Shown here piece by piece: positions 57,170 through 64,000 of a DNA stretch of 64,000 bases. A program made the translations under genes and the position numbers. Within the stretch, counting starts at the first letter, position 1. Every line of letters begins with the position of its first letter. Below the pieces are notes generated by a model. It had not been told where the DNA came from. It saw nothing but the letters and a program-made list of their open reading frames with translations, and did no database searches. Source of the stretch: Ignavibacteriota bacterium. GTDB taxonomy: Bacteria; Bacteroidota; Ignavibacteria; Ignavibacteriales; Melioribacteraceae. The DNA lies in NCBI GenBank assembly GCA_002698995.1, contig PAAX01000035.1, forward strand, positions 112,390 to 176,389, in the 5' to 3' direction.

Positions 57170-58591
57170 TTATTGCATCTTGAAATAGTCAATATCTTCT
57201 ATTCTGTTTTTAATCATACTTAAAGCATTCCATGGATGACTTCTATCTGTATTTATAAATGAATTTACTAATTCTATAATTCTTAGAGCATCTCTTTTTT
57301 CATTCAAATCTTTTGATTCATCTTTAGAAATAATTTCGAAATAACTTAGATCTATTTTGTGATTATAATCTTTTTGAGACAACCAATAGATATATGCAAT
57401 TAAAGCAAGACCATAATTGTGGTCAAATAGTTTTTCTTTGATTTTCAATTCATCTAAATAGTCAAGTATTATTCCTGGTCCAATTTTATAGTTAGTGTAG
57501 TTATAATAGTGTTCTTTATTAACTATTTTTAATATGAAAAGAAAACCAAATGGAATACCAAGAAGATAATGATTTGGTGGAATCATCCTTATTGCCACAG
57601 TTAGCTTTGTAAATACTTGAATTTGATCGCGTAAAGTAAAATTAAATGTTTCAAAGAAAAGATTAAATGAATATGCTATTTGCTCCCAATCATATTTTAA
57701 TTCTGGATGCGTTCTCTTATCAAAGTAATCTGAATAATTAAATTTATTAAACAATGCATTTACAAATAATTCAATAGGTGGTGGTGGTAATTCATAGCTT
57801 AAATCAATAAATCTACTTAAGTAACCAGATGCATTTAATTGAGTACCATATATTGTAGCTACAGAATTTTCGAGTTGTTTCCTATCAACAGATAAAACAA
57901 ATATAATTCCCGGAATATTAAAGAAGTGTTTCAGCTTTTCTAAAACCTCAATTGCAAAATTCGGACGACATCTATCCAGTTCATCAATAAAAATGATTAA
58001 AGGTTTATTTGAAAACTTTTCTTCCTTTTTTAGTTCATCAATAAATTCTTCCAACTTATTCCGAAATTCGCTTAAGTTTTTTTTAGATTCAGCATATTTC
58101 TTGAGTTCTTCTTCAGCTATTTTTTCAGAAAGACTAGCAATAGCCTCTTCAGTAATATTATTAATATCTAGCAAACCATGAGTAGCAGCTTTTAATATAG
58201 CAGGGATAGTATTTTTAGCAAGCCTTATTCCGATTGTCTTAGCTTTTTCAAGTATCTTGGGATTTATAGTTCTTAAACCATGAAGACTAATTAATTTATT
58301 ACTCCCTTCTTCTAATTCGCTTATTAAAGTTACTAGAGCATCATCAGAAAAATCATTTTCCCAAGCATTGTAACAAATTGTTGGATAGCATTTATTACTT
58401 AAAGATTTTTCCCACATCCTTATAAAAGTAGTCTTTCCGCTTCCCCAAGGCGAATCTATACTAAGTACAAATGGCTCGTCAATGGAATCTAAAAGATTAG
58501 TTAACTTATCTGCAATAACTTTTCGTTTAAGAACATCATTTTCAAAAGGATCTTTATCGGGGATTTCAATTTCTTTTATTTTTAGTTTCAT
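57170..58591 (-). CDS. KAP-family P-loop NTPase
   Basis: A 473-residue KAP NTPase. Walker A is SPWGSGKTTF (47-56), and the Walker B region has LIIFIDELDRCRPNFAIEVL with a downstream sensor VLSVDRKQLENSV; the lineage-typical DRCRP is present. The C-terminal part is helical and unknown. KAP NTPases in bacteria are often found in defence loci, but I see no transmembrane segments here, unlike many family members. It is in the same direction as the Nmad-like genes upstream and may form a single operon with them. Confidence 0.85.
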   Translation of the reverse strand: MKLKIKEIEIPDKDPFENDVLKRKVIADKLTNLLDSIDEPFVLSIDSPWGSGKTTFIRMWEKSLSNKCYPTICYNAWENDFSDDALVTLISELEEGSNKLISLHGLRTINPKILEKAKTIGIRLAKNTIPAILKAATHGLLDINNITEEAIASLSEKIAEEELKKYAESKKNLSEFRNKLEEFIDELKKEEKFSNKPLIIFIDELDRCRPNFAIEVLEKLKHFFNIPGIIFVLSVDRKQLENSVATIYGTQLNASGYLSRFIDLSYELPPPPIELFVNALFNKFNYSDYFDKRTHPELKYDWEQIAYSFNLFFETFNFTLRDQIQVFTKLTVAIRMIPPNHYLLGIPFGFLFILKIVNKEHYYNYTNYKIGPGIILDYLDELKIKEKLFDHNYGLALIAYIYWLSQKDYNHKIDLSYFEIISKDESKDLNEKRDALRIIELVNSFINTDRSHPWNALSMIKNRIEDIDYFKMQ

Positions 58592-58636
58592 TTTTTTTGG
58601 TGTTTATTTGTGATAAGATTTAATATTGTAAAATAA

Positions 58637-58945
58637 TTATACCTTTTGATTATAATACTGCCATTGAATATCAGAATATATGTTAGAAGCAGTATTACAA
58701 TGATAAACTGCATATTTCCATGGATCATTTCTATCTAAATCAAATAACAAATATTTTATCTCCTTCTCAACCCGAGCTTTATAATGATCATCAACTCCGC
58801 TTTCAAATTCCAATATAATTTTATTACTGTTTTCTGGAGCTATTTTAGCAAGAATATATTTACTTAAGTCCTTTATTAGTATAATTTTTATGTGCTCCTT
58901 TTTTCTATCAACTTTTCCTAATATTATTTTCTTTTCCAATTTCAT
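58637..58945 (-). CDS. Hypothetical protein between Nmad3-like and KAP genes
   Basis: A 102-residue protein from the ATG at 58945 after TGAGG; a TTG two codons earlier is possible. No family is recognised. Its C-terminus contains DLDRNDPWKYA, which resembles the C-terminal NTDRSHPWNAL of the neighbouring KAP protein; at the DNA level 18 of 21 bases match (plus strand, about 57,237 and 58,717). This suggests a short duplicated segment or a related domain. The compact spacing implies co-transcription with the KAP gene. Confidence 0.6.
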   Translation of the reverse strand: MKLEKKIILGKVDRKKEHIKIILIKDLSKYILAKIAPENSNKIILEFESGVDDHYKARVEKEIKYLLFDLDRNDPWKYAVYHCNTASNIYSDIQWQYYNQKV

Positions 58946-58958
58946 CCTCAATAATTAA

Positions 58959-59951
58959 CTAATGATAAGTTTTAATCTTTCCATAGAGATTTCTGAAATA
59001 ATATCTTATTCTTTCTGTATTCTTGAAATTATAACCATCCAAATCACTTTCGAAATTTATTCTGTCATTTTCTTCGCCATATTCTGCTGAGGTTAAGAAA
59101 TTAAAAACAAAATCTTTTTCTTTTTTAGTCAATTTACTGTCTGTATTAATCATGTTTATAAAATGAGTTATTCCAATTTCATCAATTGTTGATAAATCTG
59201 TTTTATCTATTCCAAGAAGCTGTGTTAGATTATTTAGGTATTTGACCTCAGTAATCCAAAGAGGAATAGCTCTTGTGATATGTTCCCTAATTCCAAGCAG
59301 TTCCTTCATCTCTCTTGAAGCAAAATACTTTGGGTTATTCCCATTCAGATTTGGTTCAGATATTTTAATGCAATACTTTAACTTCTTACTTTTCTTTTTA
59401 TCCCCAATAGCTACAACTAAATTAGTTCTTGGTTTTGAACTAATTATATGAGCATTATTTTTTAATTCATTTTTAGATAACTGTTTTTGTTCCTTTTCTG
59501 AAAGGGAATTCCAATCTATTGTTTTATCAATGACAAAATAAGCGAATATATAGACCCCATATTCATTGTCTGATTGATCATCCCAGTTTTTACCTCCCAA
59601 GTAAAATACAAGAAGATCACCTTTTTCAAGTTTTAATAAAGCATTTCTTTTTGGATAAGTAGGTTCTCCATATGTAAATGTCTCAAACTCGGGGTCAAGA
59701 TGGATTTTCTTTTCTCTTATTGATTCTGGTAAATAAACAGATAGATTTGTATGACCAGTAATTTTTGTGATATCCGCTCCATCATCTCTGTATTTGCATC
59801 TTAAATCTTTATACGTTCTTTTTTCGTTTTCTTCTTTTAACTTTTTATCTTTATAATAAATTGGGATATATTCATACATATCATCAGCAAAAATTGGAGA
59901 TAATGCTCCATAGCCTTGATCTATTCCTACTCTTAATAATAATGCTTTCAT
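58959..59951 (-). CDS. Nmad3-like (nucleotide modification associated) protein
   Basis: A 330-residue protein. The N-terminus LLLRVGIDQGYGALSPIFAD followed by MYEYIPIYY, and later GDLLVFYLGG, match the Nmad3 domain family, which was predicted computationally to work with DNA base modification. The function is not established by experiment as far as I know. It starts on the stop of the Nmad2-like gene (TAATG) with AAGGAG upstream, so the two are certainly coupled. Confidence 0.75.
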   Translation of the reverse strand: MKALLLRVGIDQGYGALSPIFADDMYEYIPIYYKDKKLKEENEKRTYKDLRCKYRDDGADITKITGHTNLSVYLPESIREKKIHLDPEFETFTYGEPTYPKRNALLKLEKGDLLVFYLGGKNWDDQSDNEYGVYIFAYFVIDKTIDWNSLSEKEQKQLSKNELKNNAHIISSKPRTNLVVAIGDKKKSKKLKYCIKISEPNLNGNNPKYFASREMKELLGIREHITRAIPLWITEVKYLNNLTQLLGIDKTDLSTIDEIGITHFINMINTDSKLTKKEKDFVFNFLTSAEYGEENDRINFESDLDGYNFKNTERIRYYFRNLYGKIKTYH

Positions 59952-60553
59952 TAACAGTTTCTCCTTTTCAAATTTTTAAAAGAAATACTATTTAGTTCAT
60001 AAGTACACGGATCTCCGTATAAGCCAGCTTTATATGTTTTTTGAATCCAATTAGTAAACTCATTAATAAAATGATCATCAAAATCTTTTCGATATCTCGG
60101 TCCTTTCTTTTCTAGCGGGGTTTTAGGATGGCTCATGAATTTCTTGGGTATTTGTACAGCATTTCTACCGAAATAATAAAAATGGTCTGAAATCAATGCG
60201 AAGCGATTTGGATTTGATATATCCTTTTTAATATTATCTCCAAGTGAAAATTTGTAGTCTGTTTGTATGGGTCTTTTTTTAGAAAACCTTTCGTTATTGA
60301 AGTATTCTCTTAATGTTAGTTTTTTCGTAACCATCATTGCGTATATTATTTTTCCATTGCCGGATGAACTATCACTTACGCCTCCAGTACCTATTACCCA
60401 GTCATTTACTTCAGCCATTTCTATCAAATTTCTTATAAATACTCCATTTTTGTTATAACTACCAAATTTACATCGAACTAAAGTACAGCACCCATGGAAA
60501 GGGTTTGGAGCATGACCATCATCATGGTGTACAACGTATGAATACATTTTCAT
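59951..60553 (-). CDS. Nmad2-like (nucleotide modification associated) protein
   Basis: A 200-residue protein. MYSYVVHHDDGHAPNPFHGC (about 3-22), NDWVIGTGGVSDSSSGNGK and later YFGRNAVQIP fit the Nmad2 domain, the usual companion of Nmad3 in phage and bacterial operons with DNA base modification. The histidine-rich HHDDGHAPNPFH could bind metal or nucleotide. AGAGGT precedes the ATG. It heads the Nmad2-Nmad3-hypothetical-KAP group. Confidence 0.75.
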   Translation of the reverse strand: MKMYSYVVHHDDGHAPNPFHGCCTLVRCKFGSYNKNGVFIRNLIEMAEVNDWVIGTGGVSDSSSGNGKIIYAMMVTKKLTLREYFNNERFSKKRPIQTDYKFSLGDNIKKDISNPNRFALISDHFYYFGRNAVQIPKKFMSHPKTPLEKKGPRYRKDFDDHFINEFTNWIQKTYKAGLYGDPCTYELNSISFKNLKRRNC

Positions 60554-60653
60554 ATTAGACCTCTTTTATAATAATTCTTTTATGAAAATAAATTTTGTTT
60601 TCTATTTATGAGGATCATTTAAATATCTTTTTTCTCTTTGCTTATCATATTAT

Positions 60654-61349
60654 TCACACCATCATCCCCTCATCAATCTTATGAACAGCAGTATCTTTCT
60701 TATATATAAGTCTATTCTGATAAGTAATTAATTGTGTTGCATTCTCATCCGATTGAAGTTCAATGAGTGCTTGATTAATTAATTTCTCAGCTTCTTCAAA
60801 TCTAGCGGTTCTTCTTAAGAGTTCTATTTTAAGGAGAAGTCTTGTTGAATTATCTATAAAATCATCAGTAGTTCTATCTAACAGTTTAAGTGCTTTATTT
60901 CTTGAATATTGAGCAGCATTTATGTTGTCATTATCATCTGCTATCCATGCTGATTTCATCGCCATGAAAAAGGCTGAATTGTAGTTACCTATTTTTTCAA
61001 GTATACAAGATGATGCAAGGAATGAGTTTGAGAAATCTGGGAAGAATTCATTATTCAACAATTCTTTGTATTCTTTCGAAGCGATGATCTCTTTTATTTT
61101 ATTTAGCTGCTCTTTTTGTCCAGTCTTAATCTTAGTGAGATATTCTTTGAAGTCATCAGAAATAGCCGGAGCACTAAAACCACAATTGACGCATGTTTGA
61201 ACCTCATAGATAAGAGTATAACGAGCCATTCCGGCTGGACGGTAATCTAAGTCGGGAGAACCAAAGGAATTTGTTGAACCTAGAAAAGTACATTCATTTT
61301 CGGCACCACAAATAACACATGAAACTACTTGAGGATATAAAGTAGTCAT
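60654..61349 (-). CDS. DUF2225-like zinc protein with TPR-type helices
   Basis: A 231-residue protein. The N-terminus has two CxxC pairs (CVICGAENEC and, about 45 residues later, TCVNCGFSAP), forming a zinc site as in DUF2225. The remaining about 150 residues are helices with a TPR-like spacing (ALKLLDRTTDDFIDN, ARFEEAEKLINQAL). Function unknown. It lies upstream of the Nmad2-like gene with about 100 bases between, so it has its own promoter or is the first gene of that group. Confidence 0.65.
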   Translation of the reverse strand: MTTLYPQVVSCVICGAENECTFLGSTNSFGSPDLDYRPAGMARYTLIYEVQTCVNCGFSAPAISDDFKEYLTKIKTGQKEQLNKIKEIIASKEYKELLNNEFFPDFSNSFLASSCILEKIGNYNSAFFMAMKSAWIADDNDNINAAQYSRNKALKLLDRTTDDFIDNSTRLLLKIELLRRTARFEEAEKLINQALIELQSDENATQLITYQNRLIYKKDTAVHKIDEGMMV

Positions 61350-61808
61350 AGTAAACTCAATTTATTATATGATAGATAAAATGATCTCATACTGGAAAAG
61401 ACGAAATAGATCAGACAAGCTGAAAGCTTGGGATAATAAAATATTCTATTCTACAGTGGGCCGAAAAAAACTTATTTAAGAGATTCATCAATGCTCCTAT
61501 TTTGTTATAAATAACCGATGATCTGAATCTCTTCTCTCTCAACGACTCAAATATAATAAAAACATCGCATTAAGTTCAAAGGAAATCCAACACAAAATAA
61601 AGTATTACTTCTAACTAACCGGCTCATTTAATTATCCTTTTTATAACATCAAAAACATCTTCATTTTTTCGGTATAGGAGTTGGATTATTTCACCGTAAC
61701 GGGTTTGGGTATATCTTTCCGTAAGTGCCGGTTATGGAATTTTAAGAGATGATAAGATTCTACATTTTGTGGGTTGTTCAATGAGTTAATTTCGTTTGTA
61801 ATTAATAA
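61350..61808. other. Non-coding stretch with an inverted repeat and a shared 16-base element
   Basis: I see no convincing gene in these 459 bases; a 32-codon plus-strand frame starting at 61381 is probably chance. It contains a perfect 10-base inverted repeat, AAGAGATTCA (61478-61487) with TGAATCTCTT (61524-61533), 36 bases apart, and a small CAAGCT/AGCTTG hairpin. At 61661-61676 is TCATTTTTTCGGTATA, identical to a sequence just upstream of the amidoligase gene. Confidence 0.4.
61661..61676. repeat. Direct repeat copy 1 flanking the toxin-antitoxin genes
   Basis: TCATTTTTTCGGTATA, 840 bases before an identical copy. The two copies bracket the VapBC-like pair, so they could mark an inserted cassette or be promoters of similar type. 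Confidence 0.5.
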
Positions 61809-62222
61809 TTATAGTTCAACTAAACTTATTTCTTCAATCTCCTCAAAGTCTTTTTTATTTAATGTTGCGATTTGACTAATTTTTTTTTCTAATCCTATAC
61901 TCACTATTTCAAAATCATGAATCTTAAGACCAATTGGAGAATATTTTTTCAACAATTCTAAAAATATTATATTCGATTTCTCAGTGGGATATAAAACTGT
62001 AAATACCGAATTAAACTCCTCAATTATTTGTAATGCTTCATTAATTGGGAATGCATTCTTTGGAATTCGAGTTATTACAGATAAAAATTCTGATATGTTT
62101 TTTGAAGTAGTAAAAAAGTTGAAAGCTTTATTATTGAGAAAACTTTGTACTTCAATAAAATATTTCGAATCCTCATCGATGGCATATAGCAGAATATTAG
62201 TATCAACTAAAACATTAGTCAT
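61809..62222 (-). CDS. PIN-domain toxin (VapC-like)
   Basis: A 137-residue PIN-domain ribonuclease with the acidic catalytic set Asp7 (VLVDTNILL), Glu45 (ISEFL), Asp103 (IHDFEI) and Asp125 (LNKKDFE). Most VapC toxins cleave tRNA or rRNA. The start overlaps the end of the antitoxin gene, the standard antitoxin-toxin order and coupling. Confidence 0.85.
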   Translation of the reverse strand: MTNVLVDTNILLYAIDEDSKYFIEVQSFLNNKAFNFFTTSKNISEFLSVITRIPKNAFPINEALQIIEEFNSVFTVLYPTEKSNIIFLELLKKYSPIGLKIHDFEIVSIGLEKKISQIATLNKKDFEEIEEISLVEL

Positions 62223-62391
62223 AAGCTTTTTCTCTAACGTTTATATCGTCGAACTGTCCTTGCAATTTATAGGTATGAAATTTCTTTTTTGGTTTTTCAG
62301 TTTTTAGACCATTTATAAATTTATATACCTTTTCCAATAATTCATTGGGCATGCGGTCTATTTCTCTTTTTACTCTTTCTTTAGTAACCAT
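62215..62391 (-). CDS. Antitoxin of the VapBC-like pair
   Basis: A 58-residue protein from the ATG at 62391, preceded by GGAAAT; a longer frame would add an unlikely aromatic leader. MVTKERVKREIDRMPNELLE is a helical dimerisation domain followed by a basic and then acidic tail (KKKFHTYKL) that would wrap the toxin, as in short antitoxins that lack a classic DNA-binding fold. It overlaps the toxin start by eight bases. Confidence 0.7.
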   Translation of the reverse strand: MVTKERVKREIDRMPNELLEKVYKFINGLKTEKPKKKFHTYKLQGQFDDINVREKAYD

Positions 62392-62500
62392 TTTATTTCC
62401 AAAAATCTTATTTGTTGTTATAAATATAAATCTAACTTTTTTTACATACAATTCTGAAAAATAGTTCTGCTGTAAACAACTCACATAAAATTAATTTCAC

Positions 62501-62516
62501 TCATTTTTTCGGTATA
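62501..62516. repeat. Direct repeat copy 2, upstream of the amidoligase gene
   Basis: TCATTTTTTCGGTATA, followed by AGA, lies 32 bases before the amidoligase start. TATAAG at its end could be a -10 element, so the copy may be a promoter. It is identical to the copy at 61661-61676. Confidence 0.5.
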
Positions 62517-62548
62517 AGAATAGTAACTACAAACAACATGGAGTTACT

Positions 62549-63262
62549 ATGTCTTTCACAATCGGATGTGATCCCGAGCTTGTCTGTCGCCGTAACGGTC
62601 AGTTTGTTCATGCTCATCATTACTTCAAACAAAATTCTTCTTTTGGTCTTGATGGAAATAATTCCATCTGTGAACTTCGTCCCGGTTATTCTGAATCCCC
62701 CCTCGATCTTACCGCTAAAATTCAGCTTGTCTTAGAATATGGTCATGATAAACATCCCGAACTTGAATTTTATTCCGGTCAATATGTAGATGATTATCCC
62801 ATTGGTGGCCATATTCATCTTTCTGTTAGTCCTACTGATAAACTTATAGATTCTCTTGATACTGTTCTTTATTCTTTTTCCAATTGTATTGATGATAAAG
62901 ATCAAAGATATAAAAGAGAGCGCACGGGATATGGAAAACGGAAAAGCTATCGCCGTAAATCCTACGGAATTGAATACCGCACTCCCGGAAGTTGGCTCTT
63001 AAGTCCAACAACTGCTTTAGTCACATTTACTCTTGCTAAATTAACTACTCTTGGTGTTACAGAGGATAATCTTGATTTTACTGAACTTAAAGGAAGACAA
63101 CATTCAAGTACTTTTCTTAGAAACTTCTCTGATTACTTAGTTACAGTTCCAAATGATTGCAAAGAAGGATTAGCAGAATTAAACCTTATTCTCTCTATGA
63201 AATCTATTAACTGGAATGAAGATATATTACCTAATTGGGGAATCTTCAAGGAGGCAGCATGA
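62549..63262 (+). CDS. Phage-type amidoligase (COOH-NH2 ligase type 2)
   Basis: A 237-residue enzyme of the glutamine-synthetase-like carboxylate-amine ligase fold. Signature segments are IGCDPELV (5-12), GNNSICELRPGY (about 36-47), GGHIHLSV (about 90-97) and YRTPGSWL. Family members of this type were predicted to form amide bonds on peptides or cell-wall material and are found in phages of the phiEco32 type. The stop overlaps the start of the zinc-ribbon gene (ATGA). GGAG precedes the ATG. Confidence 0.8.
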   Translation: MSFTIGCDPELVCRRNGQFVHAHHYFKQNSSFGLDGNNSICELRPGYSESPLDLTAKIQLVLEYGHDKHPELEFYSGQYVDDYPIGGHIHLSVSPTDKLIDSLDTVLYSFSNCIDDKDQRYKRERTGYGKRKSYRRKSYGIEYRTPGSWLLSPTTALVTFTLAKLTTLGVTEDNLDFTELKGRQHSSTFLRNFSDYLVTVPNDCKEGLAELNLILSMKSINWNEDILPNWGIFKEAA

Positions 63263-63852
63263 GCACTTATTATTGTGAAGACTGCGGACGTCATCTTGAT
63301 GAACATGAAATCCGTTGGGGACATGATTATCGTTACTGTGAAGATTGTTTTGATGAAAGATATAATTACTGTTCTAACTGTGATGCATTAATTTACAGAG
63401 AAGATACAAATTGGGACGACGATGGTAATCCATTTTGTGATGAATGTTATAGTAATCTAAATGACGATGACTGCCCAGATAATCCGGATGTTGATACAGA
63501 AGATGTTAAGCATGTTGTATGTTTATCTCATAACTGGTTAAAAGGAATAAAGGAAATTAATCATAGACTTAACATAAACAGAAATGATTTCCTATTAACT
63601 GACATCAGAGAAAAAGTAGGATTGATTAAAAAGCCATTATATCTCTATGGTCTTCTTGACAGAGATGAATATCAAATCAAAGCCAGTCCAAATATTTATA
63701 ATCTAGTTTCACAATACACAACTCTTAATAACTGGGATATTAAGACTGTAGAAGATGTTGGAGCAAACAGATTAGGAATATCAAAACATTTAAGAGAAGC
63801 AAAAAGAGAAAATGTAATTAACCTCATTAAAGAAATAACCTTCAGCAAATAA
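63259..63852 (+). CDS. Multi-zinc-ribbon protein
   Basis: A 197-residue protein from the ATG at 63259, set by a perfect AAGGAGG (63248-63254) and ATGA overlap with the amidoligase stop. It has four CxxC pairs in the first 75 residues (YYCEDCGRHL, YRYCEDCFDER, YNYCSNCDAL, NPFCDECYSN), spaced like tandem zinc ribbons or a LIM-like module, followed by an acidic linker and a helical C-terminal domain of about 110 residues. Similar proteins can serve as metal-bound scaffolds or regulators. It probably works with the neighbouring ligase and amidotransferase. Confidence 0.75.
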   Translation: MSTYYCEDCGRHLDEHEIRWGHDYRYCEDCFDERYNYCSNCDALIYREDTNWDDDGNPFCDECYSNLNDDDCPDNPDVDTEDVKHVVCLSHNWLKGIKEINHRLNINRNDFLLTDIREKVGLIKKPLYLYGLLDRDEYQIKASPNIYNLVSQYTTLNNWDIKTVEDVGANRLGISKHLREAKRENVINLIKEITFSK

Positions 63853-63870
63853 AAAAACAACGGAGCTTAT

Positions 63871-64000
63871 ATGTGCGGAATAATGGGATATTATTCCTTT
63901 GGGAGAACTACGCCCAATAAGAATAAAATAGAAAAGATGTTTGTATTACTTGAATCCAGAGGAAGAGATGCCTCTGGATTTGCTTACATAAATAATCAGA
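63871..64000 (+). CDS. Class II glutamine amidotransferase, N-terminus only
   Basis: The visible 43 residues start MCGIMGYYSFG and contain SRGRDASGFAYI, which is the Ntn-hydrolase start of class II glutamine amidotransferases; Cys2 becomes the catalytic nucleophile after methionine removal. CGGAGC precedes the ATG. The rest lies outside the window. The enzyme would provide ammonia for a ligase reaction, which fits the amidoligase two genes upstream. Confidence 0.85.
   Translation, partial: MCGIMGYYSFGRTTPNKNKIEKMFVLLESRGRDASGFAYINNQ

Noticed and set aside
62538..62735. Plus-strand 65-residue frame in another reading frame of the amidoligase gene
   Set aside because: Starts at an ATG inside the ribosome-binding region of the amidoligase and has no family features; the amidoligase frame is conserved.
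36165..64000. Right attachment site of the second island within the window
   Set aside because: No second copy of the tRNA-Ser 3' end (GGTTCGAATCC followed by ACTCTCC) was found, so the end must be outside.

Overview
The window is AT-rich and comes from a bacterium of the Bacteroidota/Chlorobiota/Ignavibacteriota (FCB) lineage, most likely Ignavibacteriota. The pointers are type IX secretion features in the core genes: a PorV/PorQ-like outer-membrane protein, a surface protein with a C-terminal sorting domain carrying the NYPNPFNPTT motif, and a TonB-dependent receptor with a carboxypeptidase-regulatory-like N-terminus. Lineage is inferred from families, not from a database search.

Layout. 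(1) About 1-18,130: the integrase-proximal end of a prophage or integrative element inserted at the 3' end of tRNA-Asp(GUC). Its leftward early genes run from a Cro-like repressor through a SymE-like toxin, a Rad50/SbcC-like ATPase, RecT, a metallo-hydrolase, a DUF4373/DnaD-like replication protein, ASCH and RusA proteins to two ParB-domain proteins. Rightward genes are a LexA/CI-like repressor, a block of unknown accessory genes and a tyrosine integrase. Two attC-like palindromes lie among the leftward genes. No packaging or structural genes are visible; the element continues to the left. (2) 18,196-36,164: core genome: tRNA-Asp, 6-phosphofructokinase, RNase HIII, a PpiC/SurA-like isomerase, a TonB receptor / surface protein / PorV / T9SS cargo cluster, a carbamoyltransferase-SxtJ-DUF5989 operon, an SGNH hydrolase with TPRs, and tRNA-Ser(UGA). 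(3) 36,165 to the right edge: a second island at the 3' end of tRNA-Ser, with its own integrase and excisionase-like gene, carrying a dense accessory/defence cargo.

The second island holds a decayed IS1595-like transposase gene; a divergent pair of unknown genes; four 31-bp iteron-like repeats; a WYL regulator with an SF1B helicase; an uncharacterised module of two paralogous proteins, a HAD phosphatase and an AAA ATPase; a PDDEXK nuclease; a DUF262-HNH protein; a complete type I restriction-modification system; a KAP NTPase with Nmad2- and Nmad3-like proteins; a VapBC-like toxin-antitoxin pair; and the start of an operon with a phage-type amidoligase, a zinc-ribbon protein and a class II glutamine amidotransferase cut by the window edge.

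The best candidates for an undescribed system are: (a) the paralog-paralog-HAD-AAA module, in which a 17-bp palindrome (ATATCATT-N-AATGATAT, or a near copy) lies 43-54 bases upstream of three gene starts; (b) the Nmad2-Nmad3-KAP cluster fused to the type I RM operon; and (c) the amidoligase/zinc-ribbon/amidotransferase operon. The right end of island 2 and the left end of island 1 are outside the window, so neither element can be delimited here.
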